Of a DNA stretch of 64,000 nt, positions 47,222 to 55,929 are shown piece after piece; position 1 is the first letter of the stretch; the number at the start of each line of letters is the position of its first letter. The notes below the pieces were generated by a model, which did no database searches, had not been told where the DNA came from, and saw only the letters and a program-made list of their open reading frames with translations. The translations under genes and the position numbers were made by a program. The DNA lies in assembly GCF_003143855.1 (NCBI RefSeq), contig NZ_QFRK01000001.1, positions 191,940 to 255,939 of the forward strand, in the 5' to 3' direction. The DNA is from Streptomyces sp. NWU339. Its GTDB lineage: Bacteria > Actinomycetota > Actinomycetes > Streptomycetales > Streptomycetaceae.

Positions 47222-48114
47222 TGCGCCTCTTCGACCCCCACATCCACATGACGTCGCGGACCACCGACGACTACGAGGCCATGTACGCGGCGGGTGTCCG
47301 CGCCGTCGTCGAGCCCGCCTTCTGGCTCGGCCAGCCCCGCACCTCGCCGGCCTCCTTCCTCGACTACTTCGACGCCCTCCTCGGCTGGGAACCCTTCCGG
47401 GCCGCCCAGTACGGCATCGCCCACCACTGCACCCTCGCCCTCAACCCCAAGGAGGCCAACGACCCGCGCTGCACGCCCGTCCTCGACCTGCTGCCCCGGT
47501 ATCTCGTCAAGGACAACGTCGTGGCCGTCGGCGAGATCGGCTACGACTCCATGACGCCCGCCGAGGACACCGCGCTCGCCGCCCAGCTCCAGCTCGCGGC
47601 CGACCACGGCCTGCCCGCGATGGTGCACACCCCGCACCGCGACAAGCTCGCCGGTCTGCGCCGCACGCTCGACGTCGTCCGGGAGTCCGCGCTGCCCGTG
47701 GACCGTGTCCTGGTGGACCACCTCAACGAGACCACCGTCAAGGAGGCCAAGGACAGCGGCTGCTGGCTGGGCTTCTCCGTCTATCCCGACACCAAGATGG
47801 ACGAGGAGCGGATGGTCGCGATCCTGCGCGCCCACGGCCCCGAGCGGGTCCTGGTCAACTCCGCGGCCGACTGGGGAAAGAGCGACCCGCTCAAGACCCG
47901 CAAGGTCGCCGACCTGATGCTCGCCGAGGGCTTCACCGAGGACGACGTCGACCGGGTGCTGTGGCGCAACCCCGTCGCCTTCTACGGACTCAGCGGCCGG
48001 CTGGCCCTCGACGTCACCGCCACCGAGGCCACCCACGAGGGCAACTCCATCCTGCGCGGCGCGCCCAGGGACGAGCCCGCGCGGGCCGCCGGCACCCCCG
48101 CCGCGGAGGCGTGA
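47221..48114 (+). CDS. eboB: TatD-family metal-dependent hydrolase (EboB)
   Basis: A 297-residue amidohydrolase-fold protein of the TatD type. The first metal motif is DPHIHM (residues 5-10). Later ligands are VAVGEIGYDSM (Glu), PAMVHTPH (His), VLVDHLNE (His) and LVNSAADWG (Asp). TatD relatives are hydrolases or nucleases; in Ebo clusters this protein is EboB with an unknown substrate. The start codon is fused to the eboA stop (TGATG), so the two are coupled. The next gene begins 3 bp after its stop. Confidence 0.85.
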   Translation: MRLFDPHIHMTSRTTDDYEAMYAAGVRAVVEPAFWLGQPRTSPASFLDYFDALLGWEPFRAAQYGIAHHCTLALNPKEANDPRCTPVLDLLPRYLVKDNVVAVGEIGYDSMTPAEDTALAAQLQLAADHGLPAMVHTPHRDKLAGLRRTLDVVRESALPVDRVLVDHLNETTVKEAKDSGCWLGFSVYPDTKMDEERMVAILRAHGPERVLVNSAADWGKSDPLKTRKVADLMLAEGFTEDDVDRVLWRNPVAFYGLSGRLALDVTATEATHEGNSILRGAPRDEPARAAGTPAAEA

Positions 48115-48117
48115 GCC

Positions 48118-49323
48118 ATGCGCTTCCGCCACCCCGACGGCTCCACCGTCCACCTGGCCTACTGCACCAACGTCCACCCCGCCGAGACCCTCGACGGCGT
48201 CCTCGCCCAGCTGCGGGACCACTGCGAGCCCGTCCGCCGCCGCCTGGGCCGGGACAGGCTCGGCATCGGCCTGTGGCTCGCCAAGGACGCCGCCCACGCC
48301 CTGGTCACCGACCCGTCCGCGCTGCGCGGCCTGCGCTGCGAACTCGACCGGCGCGGCCTCGAGGTCGTCACCCTCAACGGCTTCCCCTACGAGGGCTTCG
48401 GCGCCGAGGAGGTCAAGTACCGCGTCTACAAGCCGGACTGGGCCGATCCCGAGCGCCTGGAGCACACCACCTCGCTGGCCCGCCTGCTCGCCGGACTCCT
48501 CCCCGACGACGTCCCCGACGGCAGCATCTCCACCCTGCCGCTGGCCTGGCGCACCGCCCACGACCCGGAGCGCGCCGAAACCTCCCGCGCCGCCCTGCGC
48601 ACCCTCGCCGAACGCCTCGACGCGCTCCAGGAGCTGACCGGGCGCTCCATCCGCATCGCCCTGGAGCCGGAACCCGGCTGCGTCGTCGAAACCACCCACG
48701 ACGCCATCGAACCGCTCACCGCGATCGACCACGACCGCATCGGCATCTGTGTCGACACCTGCCACCTCGCCACCTCCTTCGAAGACCCGCACACCGCCCT
48801 GGACGACCTCACCCGGGCCGGCGTCCCCGTGGTCAAGTCCCAGCTCTCCGCCGCACTGCACGCCGAACAGCCCCACCTCCCCGAGGTCCGCGAGGCCCTG
48901 GCCGCCTTCGCGGAACCCCGCTTCCTGCACCAGACCCGCACCTCCCCCACTCTCGACTCCGCTCGAGCGGGAGGGACCCCCATCGCCGCCGGACTGCGCG
49001 GCACCGACGACCTCGCCGAGGCCCTGGCCGGCGACGCCCTGCCCGACGCGGCACCCTGGCGCGCCCACTTCCACGTCCCGCTGCACGCGGCCCCCACCGC
49101 ACCCCTCACCTCCACGCTGCCCGTCCTGAAGGCCGCCCTGACCCGGCTCGTCGGCGGCCCGCACCCGCTCACCTGCCACCTCGAGGTCGAGACCTACACC
49201 TGGCAGGCCCTCCCACCCGAGCTGCGGCCCCGGGGCCGCGCCCAGCTCGCCGACGGCATCGCCGCCGAACTCACCCTCGCCCGCGACCTGCTGACGGACC
49301 TAGGCCTGAAGGAACTCCCATGA
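48118..49323 (+). CDS. eboE: Metabolite traffic protein EboE (TIM barrel)
   Basis: A 401-residue xylose-isomerase-like TIM barrel. Typical EboE features are the start HLAYCTNVHPAETLDGVLAQL, GIGLWLAKDAA, LNGFPYEGFGAEEVKYRVYKPDW, IALEPEPGCVVE, GICVDTCHLA and LEVETYTWQALP. The last two carry likely metal ligands. The enzyme substrate is unknown. An unusual surface loop (TSPTLDSARAGGTP, near residue 280) is encoded by an inserted Streptomyces palindromic repeat. It overlaps eboF by 4 bp. Confidence 0.88.
   Translation: MRFRHPDGSTVHLAYCTNVHPAETLDGVLAQLRDHCEPVRRRLGRDRLGIGLWLAKDAAHALVTDPSALRGLRCELDRRGLEVVTLNGFPYEGFGAEEVKYRVYKPDWADPERLEHTTSLARLLAGLLPDDVPDGSISTLPLAWRTAHDPERAETSRAALRTLAERLDALQELTGRSIRIALEPEPGCVVETTHDAIEPLTAIDHDRIGICVDTCHLATSFEDPHTALDDLTRAGVPVVKSQLSAALHAEQPHLPEVREALAAFAEPRFLHQTRTSPTLDSARAGGTPIAAGLRGTDDLAEALAGDALPDAAPWRAHFHVPLHAAPTAPLTSTLPVLKAALTRLVGGPHPLTCHLEVETYTWQALPPELRPRGRAQLADGIAAELTLARDLLTDLGLKELP
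48942..48982 (+). repeat. Streptomyces short palindromic repeat inserted in frame within eboE
   Basis: The 41-bp segment runs CTCCCCCACTCTCGAC, then TCCGCTCGAGCGGGAG, then GGACCCCCAT. It contains a perfect CCGCTCGAGCGG core and closely resembles a repeat that is common between genes in Streptomyces genomes. Here it is translated without breaking the frame. Confidence 0.7.
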
Positions 49324-50726
49324 CCCCGGACCCCACAGCGGACCCCACCGCCGGCCCCACCCCCCTCCTCGTCCTCGACGTCGTGGGTCTCACCCCCCGC
49401 CTCCTCGACCACATGCCCCACCTCAAGAAGCTCGGCCAGTCCGGCTCCCGCGCACCGCTCGGCACCGTGCTGCCCGCCGTCACCTGCGCCGCCCAGTCCA
49501 CCTTCCTCACCGGCACCCTCCCCTCCGAACACGGCATCGTCGGCAACGGCTGGTACTTCCGCGAACTCGGTGACGTCCTGCTGTGGCGCCAGCACAACGG
49601 ACTCGTCGCCGGGGACAAACTCTGGGACGCCGCCCGCCGCGCCCACCCCGGCTACACCGTCGCCAACATCTGCTGGTGGTACGCCATGGGCGCCGACACC
49701 GACATCACCGTCACCCCCCGCCCGGTCTACTACGCCGACGGCCGCAAGGAACCCGACTGCTACACCAGGCCCCCGGCCCTGCACGACGAACTCACCGAAG
49801 AACTCGGCACCTTCCCGCTCTTCCACTTCTGGGGCCCCGGCGCGGACCTCGTCTCCAGCCGGTGGATCATCGACGCGACCCGCCACATCAACCGCACCCG
49901 CCACCCCGACCTGACCCTCTGCTACCTCCCTCACCTCGACTACGACCTGCAGCGCTTCGGCCCCGACGACCCGCGCTCCCTGAAAGCCGCCGCCGACCTG
50001 GACGCCGCCCTGGCCCCGCTCCTGGACGACGCCCGCGCCGAGGGGCGCACCGTCGTCGCGCTGTCCGAGTACGGCATCACCCGGGTGAACCGGGCCGTGG
50101 ACATCAACCGCGCCCTGCGCCGCGCGGGCCTGCTGGAGGTACACACGCAGGACGGCATGGAATACCTCGACCCGATGGCGTCGCGCGCCTTCGCGGTCGC
50201 CGACCATCAGATCGCCCACGTCTACGTGCGCCGCCCCGAGGACCTCGACGCCACCCGGGCCGCCCTCGAAGGGCTCCCCGGGATCGAGCAACTCCTCGAC
50301 GACGAGGGCAAGAAGGCGCACCACCTCGACCACCCGCGCGCCGGCGAACTGGTCGCCGTCGCCGAACCCGACGCCTGGTTCACGTACTACTACTGGCTCG
50401 ACGACGAGCGCGCGCCCGACTTCGCGCAACTCGTCGAGATCCACCGCAAACCCGGCTACGACCCGGTCGAGCTCTTCATGGACCCCCTCGACCCGTACGT
50501 CAAGGTCAAGGCGGCCACTGCACTGGCGCGCAAGAAGATCGGCATGCGCTACCGGATGGCGGTCGTGCCCCTCGACCCCTCGCCTGTTCGGGGCAGCCAC
50601 GGCCGCCTCCCCGCGAGCGACGACGACGGTCCGCTCCTCATCTGCTCCACCCCCCGTGCCGTCGGCGACCGCGTCGCGGCCACCGATGTCAAACAACTCC
50701 TGCTCCGGCTCGCCGGACTCGGCTGA
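49320..50726 (+). CDS. eboF: Nucleotide pyrophosphatase/phosphodiesterase-family protein (EboF)
   Basis: A 468-residue alkaline-phosphatase-fold enzyme. Nucleophile region PAVTCAAQSTFLTG (likely the Thr before Cys), metal-site motifs YLPHLDYDLQRFGPDD, VVALSEYGI and AVADHQIAHVYV. It is related to NPP phosphodiesterases, with no signal peptide visible. In Ebo clusters this is EboF; hydrolysis of a phosphate or pyrophosphate from the cluster product is the likely role. The ATG overlaps the eboE stop. A 17-bp tandem duplication spans its own stop codon. Confidence 0.85.
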   Translation: MTPDPTADPTAGPTPLLVLDVVGLTPRLLDHMPHLKKLGQSGSRAPLGTVLPAVTCAAQSTFLTGTLPSEHGIVGNGWYFRELGDVLLWRQHNGLVAGDKLWDAARRAHPGYTVANICWWYAMGADTDITVTPRPVYYADGRKEPDCYTRPPALHDELTEELGTFPLFHFWGPGADLVSSRWIIDATRHINRTRHPDLTLCYLPHLDYDLQRFGPDDPRSLKAAADLDAALAPLLDDARAEGRTVVALSEYGITRVNRAVDINRALRRAGLLEVHTQDGMEYLDPMASRAFAVADHQIAHVYVRRPEDLDATRAALEGLPGIEQLLDDEGKKAHHLDHPRAGELVAVAEPDAWFTYYYWLDDERAPDFAQLVEIHRKPGYDPVELFMDPLDPYVKVKAATALARKKIGMRYRMAVVPLDPSPVRGSHGRLPASDDDGPLLICSTPRAVGDRVAATDVKQLLLRLAGLG

Positions 50727-50754
50727 CGCACCACCACGGCTGACGCACCACCAC
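50721..50754 (+). repeat. Perfect 17-bp tandem duplication across the eboF stop
   Basis: GGCTGACGCACCACCAC occurs twice in immediate succession (50721-50737 and 50738-50754). The first copy contains the eboF stop codon TGA. Confidence 0.85.
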
Positions 50755-50858
50755 GCAGCCCCTCCGAGATCCAGCTACGGAGAGTGAAACACACGGTACT
50801 GACAACGGCCGGTCCCGGCAGGACCGGAACCGGCCACGACCGAAAAGGCAGGCCACTC

Positions 50859-52076
50859 GTGACCCTGTACTCCGACCCCTCCCGCGCCGAGACCGTCACC
50901 GCCTCGGCCACCGACGCCCCGGACGAGGGACTGCGCCGCTCCCTGGGCGTGGACCGGCGCCGTTTCCTCAGCACCTGCACCGCCGTGGCGGCCGGGGCCG
51001 TCGCGCTCCCCGTCTTCGGGGCCGCCCCCGCCCTGGCCCACGACCGCGGCAGAGACCACGGCCACGGGCACGACCACGGTCACGGGAGCGGCGGGCAGGT
51101 GCTCGTCCCGCCGCACAAGCGCGGCATCATCCTCTACACCGTCCGTGACGCCACCGGCCGCGACCCCCTGTCCACCGATCTGCCCTCCGGCTTCCGCGAG
51201 GTGTTCAAGCAGCTGGCCCGCCACGGCTACCGCCAGGTGGAGTTCGCCGGCTACAACCAGCACGCGAACGCACCCGGCGGCGCCAGTCTCGAATCCGTCG
51301 CGGGAGCGAGGCTGCTGCGCTCCTGGCTCGACGACTACGGCCTGCGCGCCCAGGGCAACCACGGCTTCATCCCGTCCTCCTGGCCGTTGACCACGACGGA
51401 CCTGGACACCTTCAAGAAGCACCTCGAGATCGCCAACATCCTCGGCCTGGAGCACATGGGCACCGGCGGCGACCCCACCGGCAGCTCCCACCGCGCCGAC
51501 TGGGACGTGGCCGCCGACAAGTGGAACGCCCTCGGCGCGATCGCCCGCCGCGAGGGCATCAAGCTCTACACCCACAACCACGACGGCGCCTACGGCTTCC
51601 TGCTCGACGGCGGCCCGCTGGACGACCAGGGTCGGCCGACCCGCAGTTCGGGCATCCGGAAGCTGGAGTACTTCCTCAAGATCACCGACCCCAAGGCCGT
51701 CTGGCTGGAGATGGACATCTTCTGGGCGCACGTCGCCCAGTACAAGTTCCACACGTACACCGCCCACGACGGCTCCACGCGCAGGAACGTCTTCGACCCG
51801 GCCGGCCTGGTCGCCCGCAACAACAAGCGCTACCCGCTGTTCCACGCCAAGGACGGCGTCGTCAGCACGACCAACGGCATGGGCTACGAGATGGTGCCCT
51901 TCGGAACCGGCGTCATCGACTACACGACGTTCTTCTCCCGGGTCGGGCAGCGGAACTACCACAACCCGATGGTCGAGGACGACACCGCCCCGAGCGCCAC
52001 CGACCCCGGGCAGTCGCTGCGCGAGGCCAAGATCAGCTACGACAACCTGGCGGCCCTGCGCAAGCGTCGCCGCTGA
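50859..52076 (+). CDS. Tat-exported sugar isomerase-like TIM barrel with His-rich linker
   Basis: A 405-residue exported TIM-barrel protein. The twin-arginine signal is DRRRFLSTCTAVAAGAVALP (about residues 31-60). It is followed by a His/Gly/Asp cluster (HDRGRDHGHGHDHGHGSGG), which could bind metal, and a xylose isomerase-like domain (YRQVEFAGYNQH, GLEHMGTGGDP, LYTHNHDGAY, VWLEMDIFWAHVA, YPLFHAKDG). Folding before export via Tat fits a metalloenzyme. I chose GTG 50859, with AAGGCAGG upstream; GTG 50784 would add 25 residues. It lies 132 bp after eboF and may be part of the same unit. Confidence 0.82.
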   Translation: MTLYSDPSRAETVTASATDAPDEGLRRSLGVDRRRFLSTCTAVAAGAVALPVFGAAPALAHDRGRDHGHGHDHGHGSGGQVLVPPHKRGIILYTVRDATGRDPLSTDLPSGFREVFKQLARHGYRQVEFAGYNQHANAPGGASLESVAGARLLRSWLDDYGLRAQGNHGFIPSSWPLTTTDLDTFKKHLEIANILGLEHMGTGGDPTGSSHRADWDVAADKWNALGAIARREGIKLYTHNHDGAYGFLLDGGPLDDQGRPTRSSGIRKLEYFLKITDPKAVWLEMDIFWAHVAQYKFHTYTAHDGSTRRNVFDPAGLVARNNKRYPLFHAKDGVVSTTNGMGYEMVPFGTGVIDYTTFFSRVGQRNYHNPMVEDDTAPSATDPGQSLREAKISYDNLAALRKRRR

Positions 52077-52087
52077 CCGGGAAAGCG

Positions 52088-52144
52088 CACACGGACCGGG
52101 CGGTCCCTCCCGCAGTACGCGGGAGGGACCGCCCGGTCCGTGTG
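52088..52144. terminator. Bidirectional terminator with 26-bp perfect stem
   Basis: Arms 52088-52113 and 52119-52144 are perfectly complementary around an AGTAC loop, between the convergent TIM-barrel and OFA transporter genes. Confidence 0.9.
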
Positions 52145-52219
52145 GACGAAGCTCTCGTGCCGGTGTCGGTGCCGGTGTCGTGAAACAGGGACGGTGTGCG
52201 GCTCCGGCGGTCCGCGGGC

Positions 52220-53605
52220 TCACGCAGTCTCGTCACCGAGCGGCCGCGGGTTCGGGGTGATGCGGGCCTTCGGCCGGCCCGGGGGGTGCAGGAACAGGGC
52301 CACGAAACCGGCGAACAGGGAGATCGAGCCGGCGAGGATGAACGCGCCCGCGTAGTCCCACGCGCCCACCACGACGGCACCCATACCGGACCCGAGCAGA
52401 CCGGAGACCAGCTTCGAGGAGTAGACCAGGCCGTAGTTGGAGGCGTTGTTGTTCTCACCGAAGTAGTCGGCGGTCATCGCCGCGAACATCGGGAAGATGG
52501 CACCGCCGCCGAAGCCGGAGATGGACGAGAACAGCAGGAACAGCGGCAGGTTCCCGATGTTCCCGGAGACCAGGATGCCGTACTGGGACAGTCCGAGGAC
52601 GATGCAGACGAAGATCAGGCACTGCTTGCGGCCGTACCGGTCGGAGAGCCAGCCGATGACCCCGCGGCCGGTGCCGTTGACGATCGCCTTCAGGGACATG
52701 GCGGTCGCCACGATGCCTCCGGCGAAGCCCGCTTCGTTGCCGAAGGGCACCTGGAAGGCGATGCCGAAGATGTTCACGCCCGAGGTGCACAGCAGGCAGA
52801 ACCACATCAGCGCCACCCGGCCGGTGCGCCACGCCTCCATGGGGGTGTACTGGTGCACGGCCGGCGGGTTCTTCTCCAGCGCGCGCCGGGTGCGTGCGTC
52901 GGTCGGCTTCTTCAGCGGATCGATGTCGGCCGGCCACCAGTTCTTCGGCGGGTCCTTGAAGAAGTAGCCGGACACCGCCACCACACCGGCCAGGAACACA
53001 CCCACGGAGACCAGCACCCACCGGAAGTTGGTGAGGTCCATGAAGCCGGTGAAGATGAAGACGAACGGCACCGAACCGTAGGCGAAACCGCCGTTCACGA
53101 AGCCGGTCTTGCCGCCCTTGCGCTCCGGATACCACTTGGCGACCATGTTCACGCAGGTCGCGTACACCATGCCGGCGCCCATGCCGCTGAACATGCCGAA
53201 GCCGATGTACGCGACGATCACATGCGGTGCGAAGGCGAGCGAGAGATAGCCCAGCAGCGTCCCGACCGCACCGAACATCATCGCCCAGCGGGCCGGCAGT
53301 CGGCCGCTCTCCCGCAGCTTGCCCGCCGGGAAGGCCACCGCCGCCTGGAAGAAGACCCAGACCCCCAGCATCCAGAAGATGTGCGCGCTGCTCCACGAGT
53401 GAGCCGTGTGCAGGGTGTCCTCGGCCGACGCGAACGCGTACTCAGCCGAGCTGATGCCCATCATGCCGACCCACGGCAGGATGACCATCCACTTGCGTTT
53501 GCGGCCCATGATGTCGACGTCGGTCTCACCGAGGCGGTAGACGCGTCCGTTCGCGTCCGTCACCTCCCGGTAGGGAACCGAATTGCGTAGATCAGTCGTT
53601 GTCAT
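52220..53605 (-). CDS. OFA-family MFS transporter (oxalate module)
   Basis: A 461-residue, 12-helix transporter of the oxalate/formate antiporter family. Motifs: VGMMGISSAEYAFASAEDTL, GMVYATCVNMVAKWYPERKGGKTGFVNGGFAYGS (in two adjoining parts) and IGWLSDRYGRKQCL. It is only loosely similar to the OFA gene at 28 kb and lacks a small partner gene. Its place after oxc, frc and the acyl-CoA synthetase gene makes oxalate/formate exchange likely. ATG 53605 follows AAGGGG; the open frame extends 51 bp further. A terminator lies upstream, so it probably has its own promoter (TTGGAC near 53665). Confidence 0.87.
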   Translation of the reverse strand: MTTTDLRNSVPYREVTDANGRVYRLGETDVDIMGRKRKWMVILPWVGMMGISSAEYAFASAEDTLHTAHSWSSAHIFWMLGVWVFFQAAVAFPAGKLRESGRLPARWAMMFGAVGTLLGYLSLAFAPHVIVAYIGFGMFSGMGAGMVYATCVNMVAKWYPERKGGKTGFVNGGFAYGSVPFVFIFTGFMDLTNFRWVLVSVGVFLAGVVAVSGYFFKDPPKNWWPADIDPLKKPTDARTRRALEKNPPAVHQYTPMEAWRTGRVALMWFCLLCTSGVNIFGIAFQVPFGNEAGFAGGIVATAMSLKAIVNGTGRGVIGWLSDRYGRKQCLIFVCIVLGLSQYGILVSGNIGNLPLFLLFSSISGFGGGAIFPMFAAMTADYFGENNNASNYGLVYSSKLVSGLLGSGMGAVVVGAWDYAGAFILAGSISLFAGFVALFLHPPGRPKARITPNPRPLGDETA

Positions 53606-53681
53606 GTCGTGTTGCACCCCTTGCGTCGAAAGTTCTGGCCAGCGCCCCCTGTCCAATGCCTTTCGTGCGCGTTCGGGTCCC

Positions 53682-53714
53682 GGGGCCGGCCGACGCGCAC
53701 CGTCGGCCGGCCCC
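53682..53714 (-). terminator. Terminator between acyl-CoA synthetase and OFA genes
   Basis: A perfect 13-bp stem (53682-53694 with 53702-53714) with a 7-nt loop, just after the acyl-CoA synthetase stop on the minus strand. Confidence 0.75.
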
Positions 53715-53723
53715 CCGGTTCAC

Positions 53724-55928
53724 TCACCTCATGAACCGCCCCCCAACATCCCGCCCGTCGCCCGCCACCGCCCTGTCGGAGGGGCCTTCGGCCCCCAGCT
53801 TTGACGCCGCACGCGCCCAGCGGTACTTCGCGCCGAGCACGGCCACCGGCTGCTCGGTCGTGTACGGGTACGCCACGACCCCCCGCTCGAAGAGGTACTG
53901 GCACGCCTCCTCGACCTCCACGTCACCCGCGAGCGACGCCACCACCGGCTTCTCGACACCCCGTTCGCGGAACTCGGCCACCACCCGCGCGGTGAGCTCG
54001 GCGAACACCATGGGAGGCGTGACGATCGTGTGCCAGTAACCGAGGACCAGCGCGTGGATGCGCGGGTCCTCGAGACCCAGCCGGATCGTCGCCTCGTACG
54101 TCGACGGCGGCTCGCCCCCGGTGATGTCCACCGGGTTGCCGGCCGCCCCGAACGGCGGGATGAACGCCCGGAACGCCGCGTCCAGATCCGGCGGGATCTC
54201 CATCAGCGACAGCCCGTTGTCCGTCACCGCGTCCGACAGCAGCACCCCGCTGCCGCCCGCCCCCGTGATGATCACGACGTTGTCGCCCTTCGGGGTGGGC
54301 AGCACCGGCAACGCGCGCGCGTACTCGAGCATGTCGTTCAGGCCCGGCGCGCGGATCACGCCGGCCTGCCGCAGGATGTCGTCGTACACGGCGTCGTCAC
54401 CCGCCAGGGCGCCGGTGTGCGAGCCCGCGGCCTTCGCGCCCGCCGCCGTACGCCCCGCCTTCAGCACCACGACCGGCTTCTTCGGCACGGTCTCCCGCGC
54501 GGCCCGCACGAACGCCCGCCCGTCCTTGAGGTCCTCCAGGTGCATGGCGATGCAGTCGGTGCGCGGGTCCTCCCCGAACCAGGTCAGCAGGTCGTCCTCG
54601 TCCAGGTCCGACTTGTTGCCCAGCCCGACGATCGCCGACACACCCGTCCTGGTGGTGCGGGCGAAGCCCAGGATGGCCATCCCGATGCCGCCCGACTGGG
54701 AGGTCAGCGCGACCCCGCCCTTGACGTCGTACGGCGTGCAGAACGTGGCGCACAGGTCCTGCCAGGTCGAGTAGTAGCCGTAGATGTTGGGCCCGAGCAG
54801 CCGGATGCCGTTCCGCTCGGCGATCGCCACGATCTCGTCCTGGAGTTCGTGCTCACCGGTCTCGGCGAACCCGGAGGGGATGAGGACGGCGTTCGGGATC
54901 TTCTTGCGCCCCACCTCCTCCAGCGCCGCGGCCACGAACTTGGCGGGGATCGCGAAGACCGCCACATCCACCTCACCGGGGACGTCCGTGACACTCTTGT
55001 ACGCCTTGCGGCCCAGAATGTCATCGGCCTTGGGGTTCACCGGATGGATCTCCCCGGCGAAACCGCCGTCGACGAGGTTGCGCATCACCGAGTTGCCGAT
55101 CTTGCCCGCCTCGTTGGAGGCGCCGATCACGGCCACCGAACGCGGCTGCATCAGCCGCCGCATCGAGGTCAGGATCTCCTCGCGCGAGTACTGGCGGCGC
55201 TCCCTGGGCGGCTCGGTGGACAGGATCACGCGGATGTCCGCGGCGACGGCCCCGTCCGGGGTGGCGATCACCGGGTTGAGGTCCACCTCGGCGATCTCCG
55301 GGAAGTCCGTGACGAGTTCCGACACCCGGCGGATCTGCTCGGCGACCGCCCACCGGTCCACGCCCGCCTGGCCGCGCACCCCGCGCAGGATCTCCGCCGA
55401 CCGGATCGAGTCCAGCATCGACAGCGCCTCGTCGGCCTCCACCGGCGCGAGCCGGAAGGTGACGTCCTTGAGCACCTCGACGAGCACCCCGCCGAGACCG
55501 AACGCCACCACCTTCCCGAACGTCGGATCGGTGACCGCGCCGACGATGACCTCCTGCCCCTGCGGCAGCAGCTCCTGCACCTGCACACCGTCGATCCGGG
55601 CGGCGGGGTCGTAGGCGCGCGCGTTCTCCACGATCCGGCAGAACGCCGCCCGCACATCGGCCGAGCCCTCCACACCGACGATCACACCGCCGGCGTCGGT
55701 CTTGTGCAGGATGTCCGGTGAGACGATCTTCATCACGACGGGCCCGCCGAACCGTGCCGCGTACGCCACGGCCTCCTCGACGTCCGTCGCCAGCTCCTCA
55801 CCCGGTACGGCGATCCCGTACGCGTCCGCCAGCACCTTGCCCTCGGGCGCGGTGAGGGCGGTGCGCCCGTCGGCGCGCACCGCGTCGAGCAGCGCGCGCA
55901 CCCGGAGCGTGCGGTCCTCGGCCATCAC
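53724..55928 (-). CDS. NDP-forming acyl-CoA synthetase family protein (oxalate module)
   Basis: A 734-residue protein of the ADP-forming acetyl-CoA synthetase/protein acetyltransferase family, with permuted order. The ATP-grasp domain comes first (about 20-235: VVMKIVSPDILHKTDAGGV, VQELLPQGQEVIVGAVTDP). The CoA-binding Rossmann domain follows (about 265-380, SVAVIGASNEAGKIGN). Two ligase domains complete it, with the phospho-His loop region AGSHTGALAGDD. It makes or uses an acyl-CoA plus ADP. Position after frc suggests oxalyl-CoA, formyl-CoA or acetyl-CoA as substrate, which is not provable here. GTG 55928 (GGAG nine bases upstream) or ATG 55925 may be the start; it begins 1 bp after the frc stop. 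Confidence 0.85.
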   Translation of the reverse strand: MMAEDRTLRVRALLDAVRADGRTALTAPEGKVLADAYGIAVPGEELATDVEEAVAYAARFGGPVVMKIVSPDILHKTDAGGVIVGVEGSADVRAAFCRIVENARAYDPAARIDGVQVQELLPQGQEVIVGAVTDPTFGKVVAFGLGGVLVEVLKDVTFRLAPVEADEALSMLDSIRSAEILRGVRGQAGVDRWAVAEQIRRVSELVTDFPEIAEVDLNPVIATPDGAVAADIRVILSTEPPRERRQYSREEILTSMRRLMQPRSVAVIGASNEAGKIGNSVMRNLVDGGFAGEIHPVNPKADDILGRKAYKSVTDVPGEVDVAVFAIPAKFVAAALEEVGRKKIPNAVLIPSGFAETGEHELQDEIVAIAERNGIRLLGPNIYGYYSTWQDLCATFCTPYDVKGGVALTSQSGGIGMAILGFARTTRTGVSAIVGLGNKSDLDEDDLLTWFGEDPRTDCIAMHLEDLKDGRAFVRAARETVPKKPVVVLKAGRTAAGAKAAGSHTGALAGDDAVYDDILRQAGVIRAPGLNDMLEYARALPVLPTPKGDNVVIITGAGGSGVLLSDAVTDNGLSLMEIPPDLDAAFRAFIPPFGAAGNPVDITGGEPPSTYEATIRLGLEDPRIHALVLGYWHTIVTPPMVFAELTARVVAEFRERGVEKPVVASLAGDVEVEEACQYLFERGVVAYPYTTEQPVAVLGAKYRWARAASKLGAEGPSDRAVAGDGRDVGGRFMR

Positions 55929-55929
55929 G

